This document shows, one piece after another, positions 41,401-56,860 of a stretch of DNA of 64,000 nucleotides (positions within the stretch are counted from its first letter, which is position 1; every line of letters starts with the position of its first letter). This DNA comes from Archivesica marissinica (lineage: Eukaryota; Mollusca; Bivalvia; Venerida; Vesicomyidae). Below the pieces are notes generated by a model, which saw only the letters and a program-made list of their open reading frames with translations, made no database searches and was not told the DNA's origin. A program made the position numbers and the translations under genes. The stretch spans positions 19,216,466 to 19,280,465 of the forward strand of contig CM026390.1 in the NCBI GenBank assembly GCA_014843695.1. The letters are read 5' to 3'.

Positions 41401-44400
41401 ACCATACATACTAATCTATCTATAACGACCACCATACATACTAATCTATCTATAACGACCACCATACATACTAATCTATCTATAACGACCACCATACATA
41501 CTAATCTATCTATAACGACCACCATACATACTAATCTATCTATAACGACCACCATACATACTAATCTGTCTATAGCGACCACCATACATACTAACCTGTC
41601 TATAACGACCACCATACATACTAATCTATCTATAACGACCACCATAATACTAATCTATCTATAACGACACCATACATATTAATCTATCTATAACGACCAC
41701 CATACATACTAATCTATCTATAACGACCACCATACATACTAATCTATCTATAACGACACCATACATACTAATCTATCTATAACGACCACCATACATACTA
41801 ATCTATCTATAACGACCACCATACATACTAATCTATCTATAACGACCACCATACATACTAATCTATCTATAACGACCACCATACATACTAATCTATCTAT
41901 AACGACACCATACATACTAATCTATCTATAACGACCACCATACATACTAATCTATCTATAACGACCACCATACATACTAATCTATCTATAGCGACCACCA
42001 TACATACTAATCTATCTATAACGACCACCATACATACTAATCTATCTATAACGACACCATACATACTAATCTATCTATAACGACCACCATACATACTAAT
42101 CTATCTATAACGACCACCATACATACTAATCTATCTATAACGACCACCATACATACTAATCTATCTATAACGACCACCATACATACTAATCTATCTATAA
42201 CGACCACCATACATATTAATCTATCTATAACGACCACCATACATACTAATCTATCTATAACGACCACCATACATATTAATCTATCTATAACGACCACCAT
42301 ACATACTAATCTATCTATAACGACCACCATACATACTAATCTGTCTATAGCGACCACCATACATACTAATCTATCTATAACGACCACCATACATACTAAT
42401 CTATCTATAACGACCACCATACATACTAATCTATCTATAACGACCACCATACATACTAATCTGTCTATAGCGACCACCATACATACTAACCTGTCTATAA
42501 CGACAACCATACATACTAATATATCTATAACGACCACCATACATATTAATCTATCTATAACGACACCATACATACTAACCTATCTATAACGACCACCATA
42601 CATACTAACCTATCTATAACGACCACCATACATACTAATCTATCTATAACGACACCATACATACTAACCTATCTATAACGACCACCATACATACTAACCT
42701 ATCTATAACGACCACCATACATACTAACCTATCTATAACGACCACCATACATACTAATCTATCTATAACGACAACCATACATACTAATCTATCAATAGCG
42801 ACCACCATACATACTAATCTATCTATAACGACACCATACATACTAATCTATCTATAGCGACCACCATACATACTAATCTGACTATAGCGACCACCATACA
42901 TACTAATCTATCTATAACGACAACCATACATACTAATCTATCTATAGCGACAACCATACATACTAATCTGACTATAGCGACCACCATACATACTAATATG
43001 TCTATAACGACACCATACATACTAACCTATCTATAACGACAACCATACATACTAATCTATCTATAACGACCACCATACATACTAATCTATCTATAACGAC
43101 CACCATACATACTAATCTATCTATAGCGACCACCATACATACTAATCTATCTATAACGACACCATACATACTAACCTATCTATAACGACCACCATACATA
43201 CTAATCTATCTATAACGACACCATACATACTAACCTATCTATAACGACCACCATACATATTAATATATCTATAACGACCACCATACATACTAATATGTCT
43301 ATAACGACACCATACATATTAATCTATCTATAACGACCACCATACATACTAATATGTCTATAACGACACCATACATACTAATCTATCTATAACGACACCA
43401 TACATACTAACCTATCTATAACGACCACCATACATACTAATCTATCTATAACGACACCATACATACTAACCTATCTATAACGACCACCATACATACTAAT
43501 ATGTCTATAACGACACCATACATACTAATCTATCTATAACGACCACCATACATACTAATCTATCTATAACGACACCATACATACTAACTTATCTATAGCG
43601 ACCACCATACATACTAATCTATCTATAACGAAACCATACATACTAACCTATCTATAACGACCACCATACATACTAACCTATCTATAACGACCACCATACA
43701 TACTAATCTATCTATAGCGACACAATACATACTAACCTATATATAACGAACACCATACATACTAATCTATCTATAACGACACCATACATACTAACTTATC
43801 TATAACGACCACCATACATACTAATATGTCTATAACGACACCATACATATTAATCTATCTATAACGACCACCATACATACTAATATGTCTATAACGACCA
43901 CCATACATATTAATCTATCTATAACGACCACCATACATACTAATATGTCTATAACGACACCATACATATTAATCTATCTATAACGACCACCATACATACT
44001 AATCTGACAATAGCGACCACCATACATACTAACCTATCTATAACGACCAACATAATACTAATCTATCTATAGCGACACCATACATACTAATCTATCTATA
44101 ACGACCACCATACATATTAATCTATCTATAACGACCACCATACATATTAATCTATCTATAACGACCACCATACATACTAACCAATCTATAACGACCAACA
44201 TAATACTAATCTATATATAGCGACACCATACATACTAATATACCTATAACGACACCATACATATTAATCTATCTATAACGACCACCATACATACTAATCT
44301 ATCTATAACGACCAACATAATACTAATCTATATATAGCGACACCATACATACTAATCTATCTATAACGACCAACATACATATTAATCTATCTATAACGAC

Positions 44401-47400
44401 CACCATACATATTAATCTATATATAACGACCACCATACATATTAATCTATCTATAACGACCACCATAATACTAATCTATCTATAACGACCACCATACATA
44501 CTAATCTATCTATAACCACACCATACATATTAATCTATCTATAACGACCACCATACATACTAATCTATCTATAGCGACACCATACATATTAATCTATCTA
44601 TAACGACCACCATGCATACTAACCTATCTATAACGACCACCATACATACTAATCTATCTATAACGACACCATACATATTAATCTATCTATAACGACCACC
44701 ATACATACTAATCTATCTATAACGACACCATACATATTAATCTATCTATAACGACCACCATACATACTAACCTATCTATAACGACCACCATACATACTAA
44801 TATATCTATAACGACCACCATACATATTAATCTATCTATAACGACCACCATACATACTAATATGTCTATAACGACACCATACATATTAATATGTCTATAA
44901 CGACAACATACATATTAATATATCTATAACGACCACCATAATACTGATCTATCTATAACGACACCATACATATTAATCTATCTATAACGACCACCATACA
45001 TACTAATCTATCTATAACGACACCATACATACTAACCTATCTATAACGACCACCATACATACTAATATATCTATAACGACACCATACATACTAATCTATC
45101 TATAACGACACCATACATACTAACCTATCTATAACGACCACCATACATACTAATATATCTATAACGACACCATACATACTAACCTATCTATAACGACCAC
45201 CATAATACTGATCTATCTATAACGACACCATACATATTAATATGTCTATAACGACACCATACATATTAATCTATCTATAACGACCACCATACATACTAAT
45301 ATGTCTATAACGACACCATACATATTAATCTATCTATAACGACCACCATACATACTAATATGTCTATAACGACCACCATACATATTAATCTATCTATAAC
45401 GACCACCATACATACTAATATGTCTATAACGACACCATTAATATTAATCTATCTATAACGACACCATACATATTAATCTATCTATAACGACCACCATACA
45501 CTCTAATCTGTCTATAGCAACCACCATACATACTAATATAATTATAACGACCACCATATATACTAATATGTCTATAACGACACCATACATACTAATATGT
45601 CTATAACGACACCATACATATTAATCTATCTATAACGACCACCATACATACTAATATGTCTATAACGACACCATACATATTAATCTATCTATAACGACCA
45701 CCATAATACTAATCTATCTATAACGACACCATACATATTAATCTATCTATAACGACACCATACATATTAATCTATCTATAACGACCACCATACACTCTAA
45801 TCTGTCTATAGCAACCACCATACATACTAATATAATTATAACGACCACCATATATACTAATATGTCTATAACGACACCATACATACTAATATGTCTATAA
45901 CGACACCATACATATTAATCTATCTATAACGACCACCATACATACTAATATGTCTATAACGACACCATACATATTAATCTATCTATAACGACCACCATAA
46001 TACTAATCTATCTATAACGACACCATACATATTAATCTATCTATAACGACACCATACATATTAATCTATCTATAACGACCACCATACACTCTAATCTGTC
46101 TATAGCAACCACCATACATACTAATATAATTATAACGACCACCATATATACTAATATGTCTATAACGACACCATACATACTAATCTGTCTATAACCACCA
46201 TACATACTAATCTATCTATAACGACCACCATACATACTAATCTGTCTATAACGACACCATACATACTAATCTATCTATAACGACCACCATAATACTAATC
46301 TATCTATAACGACACCATACATACTAATCTATCTATAACGACCACCATACATACTAATCTATCTATAACGACACCATACATACTAATCTATCTATAACGA
46401 CCACCATACATACTAATCTATCTATAACGACACCATACATATTAATCTATCTATAACGACCACCATACATACTAATCTATCTATAACGACCACCATACAT
46501 ATTAATCTATCTATAACGACACCATACATATTAATCTATCTATAACGACACCATACATATTAATCTATCTATAACGACACCATACATACTAATCTATCTA
46601 TAGCGACACCATACATATTAATCTATCTATAACGATCACCATACATACTAAGCTATCTATAACGACACCATACATATTAATATATCTATAACGACACCAT
46701 ACATATTAATCTATCAATAACGACACCATACATACTAATCTATCTATAACGACACCATACATACTAATCTATCTATAGCGACACCATACATATTAATCTA
46801 TCTATAACGACACTATACATACTAACATATCTATAACGACCACCATACATACTAATATATCTATAACGACCACCATACATATTAATCTATCTATAACGAC
46901 ACCATACATATTAATCTATCTATAACGACCACCATACATATTAATCTATCTATAACGACCACCATACATATTAATCTATCTATAACGACAACCATACATA
47001 TTAATCTATCTATAACGACCACCATACATACTAATCTATCTATAACGACCACCATACACACTAATCTGTCTATAGCAACCACCATACATACTAATATATC
47101 TATAACGACCACCATACATACTAATCTATCTATAACGACCACCATACATACTAATCTATCTATAACGACCACCATACATACTAATCTATCTATAACGACC
47201 ACCATACATACTAATCTATCTATAACGACCACCATACATACTAATCTATCTATAACGACACCATACATACTAATCTATCTATAACGACCACCATACATAC
47301 TAATCTATCTATAACGACCACCATACATACTAATCTATCTATAACGACACCATACATACTAATCTATCTATAACGACCACCATACATACTAATCTATCTA

Positions 47401-50400
47401 TAACGACACCATACATACTAATCTATCTATAACGACCACCATACATACTAATCTATCTATAACGACCACCATACATACTAATCTATCTATAACGACCACC
47501 ATACATACTAATCTATCTATAACGACCACCATACATACTAATCTATCTATAACGACCACCATACATACTAATCTATCTATAACGACCACCATACATACTA
47601 ATCTATCTATAACGACCACCATACATACTAATCTATCTATAACGACCACCATACATACTAATCTATCTATAACGACCACCATACATACTAATCTATCTAT
47701 AACGACACCATACATACTAACCTATCTATAACGACCACCATACATACTAATCTATCTATAGCGACCACCATACATACTAATCTATCTATAACGACCACCA
47801 TACATACTAATATGTCTATAACGACACCATACATATAATCTATCTATAACGACCACCATACATACTAATATGTCTATAACGACACCATACATATTAATAT
47901 ATCTATAACGACCACCATACATACTAATATGTCTATAACGACACCATACATATTAATCTATCTATAACGACCACCATAATACTAATCTATCTATAACGAC
48001 ACCATACATATTAATCTATCTATAACGACCACCATACATACTAATCTATCTATAACGACCACCATACATACTAATCTATCTATAACGACCACCATACATA
48101 CTAATCTATCTATAACGACCACCATACATACTAATCTATCTATAACGACCACCATACATACTAATCTATCTATAACGACCACCATACATACTAATCTATC
48201 TATAACGACCACCATACATACTAATCTATCTATAACGACACCATACATATTAATCTATCTATAACGACACCATACATACTAATCTATCTATAACGACACC
48301 ATACATACTAATCTATCTATAACGACACCATACATACTAATCTATCTATAACGACACCATACATACTAATCTATCTATAACGACCACCATACATACTAAT
48401 ATATCTATAACGACCACCATACATACTAATCTATCTATAACGACCACCATACATACTAATATGTCTATAACGACACCATACATATTAATATGTCTATAAC
48501 GACACCATACATATTAATCTATCTATAACGACCACCATACATACTAATATGTCTATAACGACACCATACATATTAATCTATCTATAACGACCACCATACA
48601 TACTAATCTATCTATAACGACCACCATACATATTAATCTATCTATAACGACCACCATACATACTAATCTATCTATAACGACCACCATACATACTAATATA
48701 TCTATAACGACCACCATACATACTAATCTATCTATAACGACCACCATACATACTAATCTATCTATAACGACCACCATACATACTAATCTATCTATAACGA
48801 CACCATACATACTAACCTATCTATAACGACCACCATACATACTAACCTATCTATAACGACCACCATACATATTAATCTATCTATAACGACCACCATACAT
48901 ACTAATCTATCTATAACGACACCATACATATTAATCTATCTATAACGACCACCATACATACTAATATGTCTATAACGACACCATACATACTAATCTATCT
49001 ATAACGACCACCATACATACTAATATGTCTATAACGACACCATACATATTAATCTATCTATAACGACAACATAATACTAATCTATCTATAACGACACCAT
49101 ACATACTAATCTATCTATAACGACCACCATACATATTAATCTATCTATAACGACCACCATACATACTAATCTATCTATAACGACCACCATACATACTAAT
49201 CTATCTATAACGACCACCATACATACTAATCTATCTATAACGACCACCATACATACTAATATATCTATAACGACCACCATACATACTAATCTATCTATAA
49301 CGACCACCATACATACTAATCTATCTATAACGACCACCATACATACTAATCTATCTATAACGACACCATACATATTAATATATCTATAACGACCACCATA
49401 CATACTAATCTATCTATAACGACACCATACATACTAATCTATCTATAACGACCACCATACATACTAATCTATCTATAACGACACCATACATATTAATCTA
49501 TCTATAACGACACCATACATACTAATCTATCTATAGCGACACCATACATACTAATCTATCTATAACGACCACCATACATACTAATATATCTATAACGACC
49601 ACCATACATACTAATCTATCTATAACGACCACCATACATACTAATATGTCTATAACGACACCATACATATTAATCTGTCTATAACGACACCATACATACT
49701 AATCTATCTATAACGACCACCATACATACTAATATGTCTATAACGACACCATACATACTAATCTATCTATAACGACCACCATACATACTAATCTATCTAT
49801 AACGACCACCATACATATTAATCTATCTATAACGACCACCATACATACTAATCTATCTATAACGACCACCATACATACTAATCTATCTATAACGCACCAT
49901 ACACTAACTTCTATACGACCACCATACATACTAATATATCTATAACGACCACCATACATACTAATCTATCTATAACGACCACCATACATACTAATCTATC
50001 TATAACGACCACCATACATACTAATCTATCTATAACGACCACCATACATACTAATCTATCTATAACGACCACCATACATACTAATCTATCTATAACGACC
50101 ACCATACATACTAACCTATCTATAACGACCACCATACATACTAATCTATCTATAACGACACCATACATACTAATCTATCTATAACGACCACCATACATAC
50201 TAATCTATCTATAACGACCACCATACATACTAATCTATCTATAACGACCACCATACATACTAATCTATCTATAACGACCACCATACATACTAATCTATCT
50301 ATAACGACCACCATACATACTAATCTATCTATAACGACCACCATACATACTAATCTATCTATAACGACCACCATACATACTAATCTATCTATAACGACCA

Positions 50401-53400
50401 CCATACATACTAATCTATCTATAACGACCACCATACATACTAATCTATCTATAACGACCACCATACATACTAATCTATCTATAACGACCACCATACATAC
50501 TAATCTATCTATAACGACCACCATACATACTAATCTATCTATAACGACCACCATACATACTAATCTATCTATAACGACCACCATACATACTAATCTATCT
50601 ATAACGACCACCATACATACTAATCTATCTATAACGACCACCATACATACTAATCTATCTATAACGACCACCATACATACTAATCTATCTATAACGACCA
50701 CCATACATACTAATCTATCTATAACGACCACCATACATACTAATCTATCTATAACGACCACCATACATACTAATCTATCTATAACGACCACCATACATAC
50801 TAATCTATCTATAACGACACCATACATACTAATCTATCTATAACGACCACCATACATACTAATCTATCTATAGCGACCACCATACATACTAATCTATCTA
50901 TAACGACCACCATACATACTAATATGTCTATAACGACACCATACATATTAATCTATCTATAACGACCACCATACATACTAATATGTCTATAACGACACCA
51001 TACATATTAATCTATCTATAACGACCACCATACATACTAATATGTCTATAACGACACCATACATATTAATCTATCTATAACGACCACCATAATACTAATC
51101 TATCTATAACGACACCATACATACTAATCTATCTATAACGACCACCATACATATTAATCTATCTATAACGACCACCATACATATTAATCTATCTATAGCG
51201 ACCACCATAATACTAATCTATCTATAACGACCACCATACATACTAATCTATCTATAACGACACCATACATATTAATCTATCTATAACGACCACCATACAT
51301 ACTAATCTATCTATAACGACACCATACATATTAATATATCTATAACAACACCATACATACTAATCTATCTATAACGACACCATACATATTAATCTATCTA
51401 TAACGACCACCATACATACTAATATATCTATAACGACCACCATACATACTAATATGTCTATAACGACACCATACATATTAATATGTCTATAACGACACCA
51501 TACATATTAATCTATCTATAACGACCACCATACATACTAATATGTCTATAACGACACCATACATATTAATCTATCTATAACGACACCATACATATTAATC
51601 TATCTATAACGACCACCATACATACTAATATGTCTATAACGACACCATACATATTAATCTATCTATAACGACCACCATACATATTAATCTATCTATAACG
51701 ACCACCATACATATTAATCTATCTATAACGACCACCATACATATTAATCTATCTATAACGACCACCATACATACTAATCTATCTATAACGACCACCATAC
51801 ATACTAATCTGTCTATAGCAACCACCATACATACTAATATATCTATAACGACCACCATACATATTAATCTATCTATAACGACCACCATACATACTAATAT
51901 GTCTATAACGACACCATACATATTAATCTATCTATAACGACCACCATACATACTAATCTATCTATAACGACCACCATACATACTAATCTATCTATAACGA
52001 CCACCATACATATTAATCTATCTATAACGACCACCATACATACTAATCTATCTATAACGACCACCATACATACTAATCTGTCTATAACGACCACCATACA
52101 TACTAATCTATCTATAACGACCACCATACATACTAATCTATCTATAACGACCACCATACATACTAATATATCTATAACGACACCATACATATTAATCTAT
52201 CTATAACGACCACCATACATACTAATCTATCTATAACGACCACCATACATATAATATGTCTATAACGACCACATACATACTAATCTATCTATAACGACAC
52301 CATACATACTAATCTATCTATAACGACCACCATACAACTAATTCTATACACCACCAACATACTACTACTATACGACCATACATACTAACCTATCTATAAC
52401 GACCACCATACATACTAATCTATCTATAACGACCACCATACATACTAATCTATCTATAACGACCACCATACATACTAATCTATCTATAACGACCACCATA
52501 CATACTAATCTATCTATAGCGACCACCATACATACTAATCTATCTATAACGACCACCATACATACTAACCTATCTATAACGACCACCATACATACTAATC
52601 TATCTATAACGACCACCATACATACTAATCTATCTATAACGACCACCATACATACTAATCTATCTATAACGACACCATACATACTAATCTATCTATAACG
52701 ACCACCATACATACTAATCTATCTATAACGACACCATACATACTAATCTATCTATAACGACCACCATACATACTAATCTATCTATAACGACCACCATACA
52801 TACTAATCTATCTATAACGACCACCATACATACTAATCTATCTATAACGACCACCATACATACTAATCTATCTATAGCGACCACCATACATACTAATCTA
52901 TCTATAACGACCACCATACATACTAATCTATCTATAACGACCACCATACATACTAATCTATCTATAACGACCACCATACATACTAATCTATCTATAACGA
53001 CACCATACATATTAATCTATCTATAACGACCACCATACATACTAATCTATCTATAACGACACCATACATACTAATCTATCTATAACGACCACCATACATA
53101 CTAATATGTCTATAACGACACCATACATATTAATCTATCTATAACGACCAACATAATACTAATCTATCTATAACGACACCATACATATTAATCTATCTAT
53201 AACGACCACCATACATATTAATCTATCTATAACGACCACCATACATATTAATATATCTATAACGACCACCATAATACTAATCTATCTATAACGACCACCA
53301 TACATACTAATCTATCTATAACGACACCATACATACTAATCTATCTATAACGACCACCATACATACTAATCTATCTATAACGACACCATACATATTAATC

Positions 53401-54317
53401 TATCTATAACGACCACCATACATACTAATATGTCTATAACGACACCATACATATTAATCTATCTATAACGACCACCATACATACTAATCTATCTATACGA
53501 CCACATACATACTAATCTATCTATAACGACCACCATAATACTAATCTATCTATACGACCACCATACATACTAACTATCTATAACGACCACCATACATACT
53601 AATCTATCTATAACGACCACCATACATACTAATTATCTATAACGACCACCATACATACTAATCTATCTATAACGACCACCATACATACTAATCTATCTAT
53701 AACGACCACCATACATACTAATCTATCTATAACGACAACCATACATACTAATCTGTCTATAGCGACCACCATACATACTAATCTGTCTATAGCGACCACC
53801 ATACATACTAATCTATCTATAACGACACCATACATATTAATCTATCTATAACGACCACCATGCATACTAACCTATCTATAACGACCACCATACATACTAA
53901 TATATCTATAACGACCACCATACATACTAATCTATCTATAACGACCACCATACACACTAATCTGTCTATAGCACCACAATACATACTAACCTGTCTATAA
54001 CGACCACCATACATACTAATCTATCTATAGCGACCACCATACATTCTAATATGTCTATAACGACACCATACATATTAATCTATCTATAACGACCACGATA
54101 CATACTAATCTGTCTATAACGACCACCATACACACTAATCTATCTATAGCGACCACCATACATACTAATCTGTCTATAACGACACCATACATACTAATAT
54201 ATCTATAACCACCACCATACATACTATTCTGTCTATAGCGACCACCATACATACTAATCTGTCTATAGCGACCACCATACATACTAATATATCTATAACG
54301 ACCACCATACATACTAA
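38401..54317. repeat. 30-bp satellite, zone C (main block)
   Basis: Over 500 monomers with core CTAATCTATCTATAACGACC, in 30-bp and shortened 29-bp (ACGACACC) or 28-bp forms. The + strand monomer has nine C and one G. Higher-order structure includes a ~2,324-bp duplicated block (39722-40696 against 42046-43020), three 294-bp repeats marked by CACTCTAATCTG (45501, 45795, 46089), and about 21 near-identical monomers in a row at 50165-50815. Several units near 49893, 52330 and 53490 have irregular deletions that could be assembly errors. The array ends at the second gap. Confidence 0.97.
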
Positions 54318-55317
54318 NNNNNNNNNNNNNNNNNNNNNNNNNNNNNNNNNNNNNNNNNNNNNNNNNNNNNNNNNNNNNNNNNNNNNNNNNNNNNNNNNNN
54401 NNNNNNNNNNNNNNNNNNNNNNNNNNNNNNNNNNNNNNNNNNNNNNNNNNNNNNNNNNNNNNNNNNNNNNNNNNNNNNNNNNNNNNNNNNNNNNNNNNNN
54501 NNNNNNNNNNNNNNNNNNNNNNNNNNNNNNNNNNNNNNNNNNNNNNNNNNNNNNNNNNNNNNNNNNNNNNNNNNNNNNNNNNNNNNNNNNNNNNNNNNNN
54601 NNNNNNNNNNNNNNNNNNNNNNNNNNNNNNNNNNNNNNNNNNNNNNNNNNNNNNNNNNNNNNNNNNNNNNNNNNNNNNNNNNNNNNNNNNNNNNNNNNNN
54701 NNNNNNNNNNNNNNNNNNNNNNNNNNNNNNNNNNNNNNNNNNNNNNNNNNNNNNNNNNNNNNNNNNNNNNNNNNNNNNNNNNNNNNNNNNNNNNNNNNNN
54801 NNNNNNNNNNNNNNNNNNNNNNNNNNNNNNNNNNNNNNNNNNNNNNNNNNNNNNNNNNNNNNNNNNNNNNNNNNNNNNNNNNNNNNNNNNNNNNNNNNNN
54901 NNNNNNNNNNNNNNNNNNNNNNNNNNNNNNNNNNNNNNNNNNNNNNNNNNNNNNNNNNNNNNNNNNNNNNNNNNNNNNNNNNNNNNNNNNNNNNNNNNNN
55001 NNNNNNNNNNNNNNNNNNNNNNNNNNNNNNNNNNNNNNNNNNNNNNNNNNNNNNNNNNNNNNNNNNNNNNNNNNNNNNNNNNNNNNNNNNNNNNNNNNNN
55101 NNNNNNNNNNNNNNNNNNNNNNNNNNNNNNNNNNNNNNNNNNNNNNNNNNNNNNNNNNNNNNNNNNNNNNNNNNNNNNNNNNNNNNNNNNNNNNNNNNNN
55201 NNNNNNNNNNNNNNNNNNNNNNNNNNNNNNNNNNNNNNNNNNNNNNNNNNNNNNNNNNNNNNNNNNNNNNNNNNNNNNNNNNNNNNNNNNNNNNNNNNNN
55301 NNNNNNNNNNNNNNNNN
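54318..55317. other. Assembly gap, 1000 N
   Basis: Exactly 1000 N between the 30-bp satellite and a 72-bp array. The two sides are different repeats, so the gap hides their junction, and its true size is unknown. Confidence 1.
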
Positions 55318-56787
55318 ACATGCAGACAGTTGAAAGTAGCAATGTGATAGATTGTTCAATATCCACCTCTAGCAATCTGTCAACCTGCAACATGCAGACA
55401 GTTGAAAGTAGCAATGTGATAGATTGTTCAATATCCACCTCTAGCAATCTGTCAACCTGCAACATGCAGACAGTTGAAAGTAGCAATGTGATAGATTGTT
55501 CAATATCCACCTCTAGCAATCTGTCAACCTGCAACATGCAGACAGTTGAAAGTAGCAATGTGATAGATTGTTCAATATCCACCCCTAGCAATCTGTCATC
55601 CTGCAACATGCAGACAGTTGAAAGTAGCAATGTGATAGATTGTTCAATATCCACCTCTAGCAACCTGTCGACCTGCAACATGCAGACAGTTGAAAGTAGC
55701 AATGTGATAGATTGTTCAATATCCACCCCTAGCAATCTGTCAACCTGCAACATGCAGACAGTTGAAAGTAGCAATGTGATAGATTGTTCAATATCCACCC
55801 CTAGCAATCTGTCATCCTGCAACATGCAGACAGTTGAAAGTAGCAATGTGATAGATTGTTCAATATCCACCTCTAGCAACCTGTCAACCTGCAACATGCA
55901 GACAGTTGAAAGTAGCAATGTGATAGATTGTTCAATATCCACCTCTAGCAACCTGTCATCCTGCAACATGCAGACAGTTGAAAGTAGCAATATGATAGAT
56001 TGTTCAATATCCACCCCTAGCAATCTGTCATCCTGCAACATGCAGACAGTTGAAAGTAGCAATGTGATAGATTGTTCAATATCCACCTCTAGCAATCTGT
56101 CAACCTGCAACATGCAGACAGTTGAAAGTAGCAATGTGATAGATTGTTCAATATCCACCCCTAGCAATCTGTCATCCTGCAACATGCAGACAGTTGAAAG
56201 TAGCAATGTGATAGATTGTTCAATATCCACCTCTAGCAACCTGTCATCCTGCAACATGCAGACAGTTGAAAGTAGCAATATGATAGATTGTTCAATATCC
56301 ACCCCTAGCAATCTGTCATCCTGCAACATGCAGACAGTTGAAAGTAGCAATGTGATAGATTGTTCAATATCCACCTCTAGCAATCTGTCAACCTGCAACA
56401 TGCAGACAGTTGAAAGTAGCAATGTGATAGATTGTTCAATATCCACCTCTAGCAATCTGTCAACCTGCAACATGCAGACAGTTGAAAGTAGCAATGTGAT
56501 AGATTGTTCAATATCCACCTCTAGCAATCTGTCAACCTGCAACATGCAGACAGTTGAAAGTAGCAATGTGATAGATTGTTCAATATCCACCCCTAGCAAT
56601 GTGTCAACCAGCAACATGCAGACAGTTGAAAGTAGCAATGTGATAGATTGTTCAATATCCACCCCTAGCAATCTGTCATCCTGCAACATGCAGACAGTTG
56701 AAAGTAGCAATGTGATAGATTGTTCAATATCCACCCCTAGCAATTTGTCAACCAGCAACATGCAGACAGTTGAAAGTAGCAATGTGC
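55318..56787. repeat. 72-bp tandem repeat, about 20 copies
   Basis: Very homogeneous 72-bp units with core CATGCAGACAGTTGAAAGTA. Variation is limited to a few sites (CCTCTAGC/CCCCTAGC, CAACCTG/CATCCTG, AATGTG/AATATG). Both strands are open across all copies: + strand repeat MQTVESSNVIDCSIST..., minus strand CMLQVDRLLEVDIEQS.... Most differences would change the amino acid, which does not favour coding constraint. No splice sites or start are recognised. Confidence 0.96.
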
Positions 56788-56860
56788 TATAGTGTTCAAT
56801 AAGCTGCCATCTCATTAAAGCATGTACTGTTTTCACTCCATATGCTGTAATAATGACTTC

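Noticed and set aside
37159..54014. Many frames reading VCMVVVIDRL, YGGRYRQ or MHNTMYITST
   Set aside because: All are frames of the 30-bp satellite, open on both strands and interrupted only where 29-bp monomers shift phase.
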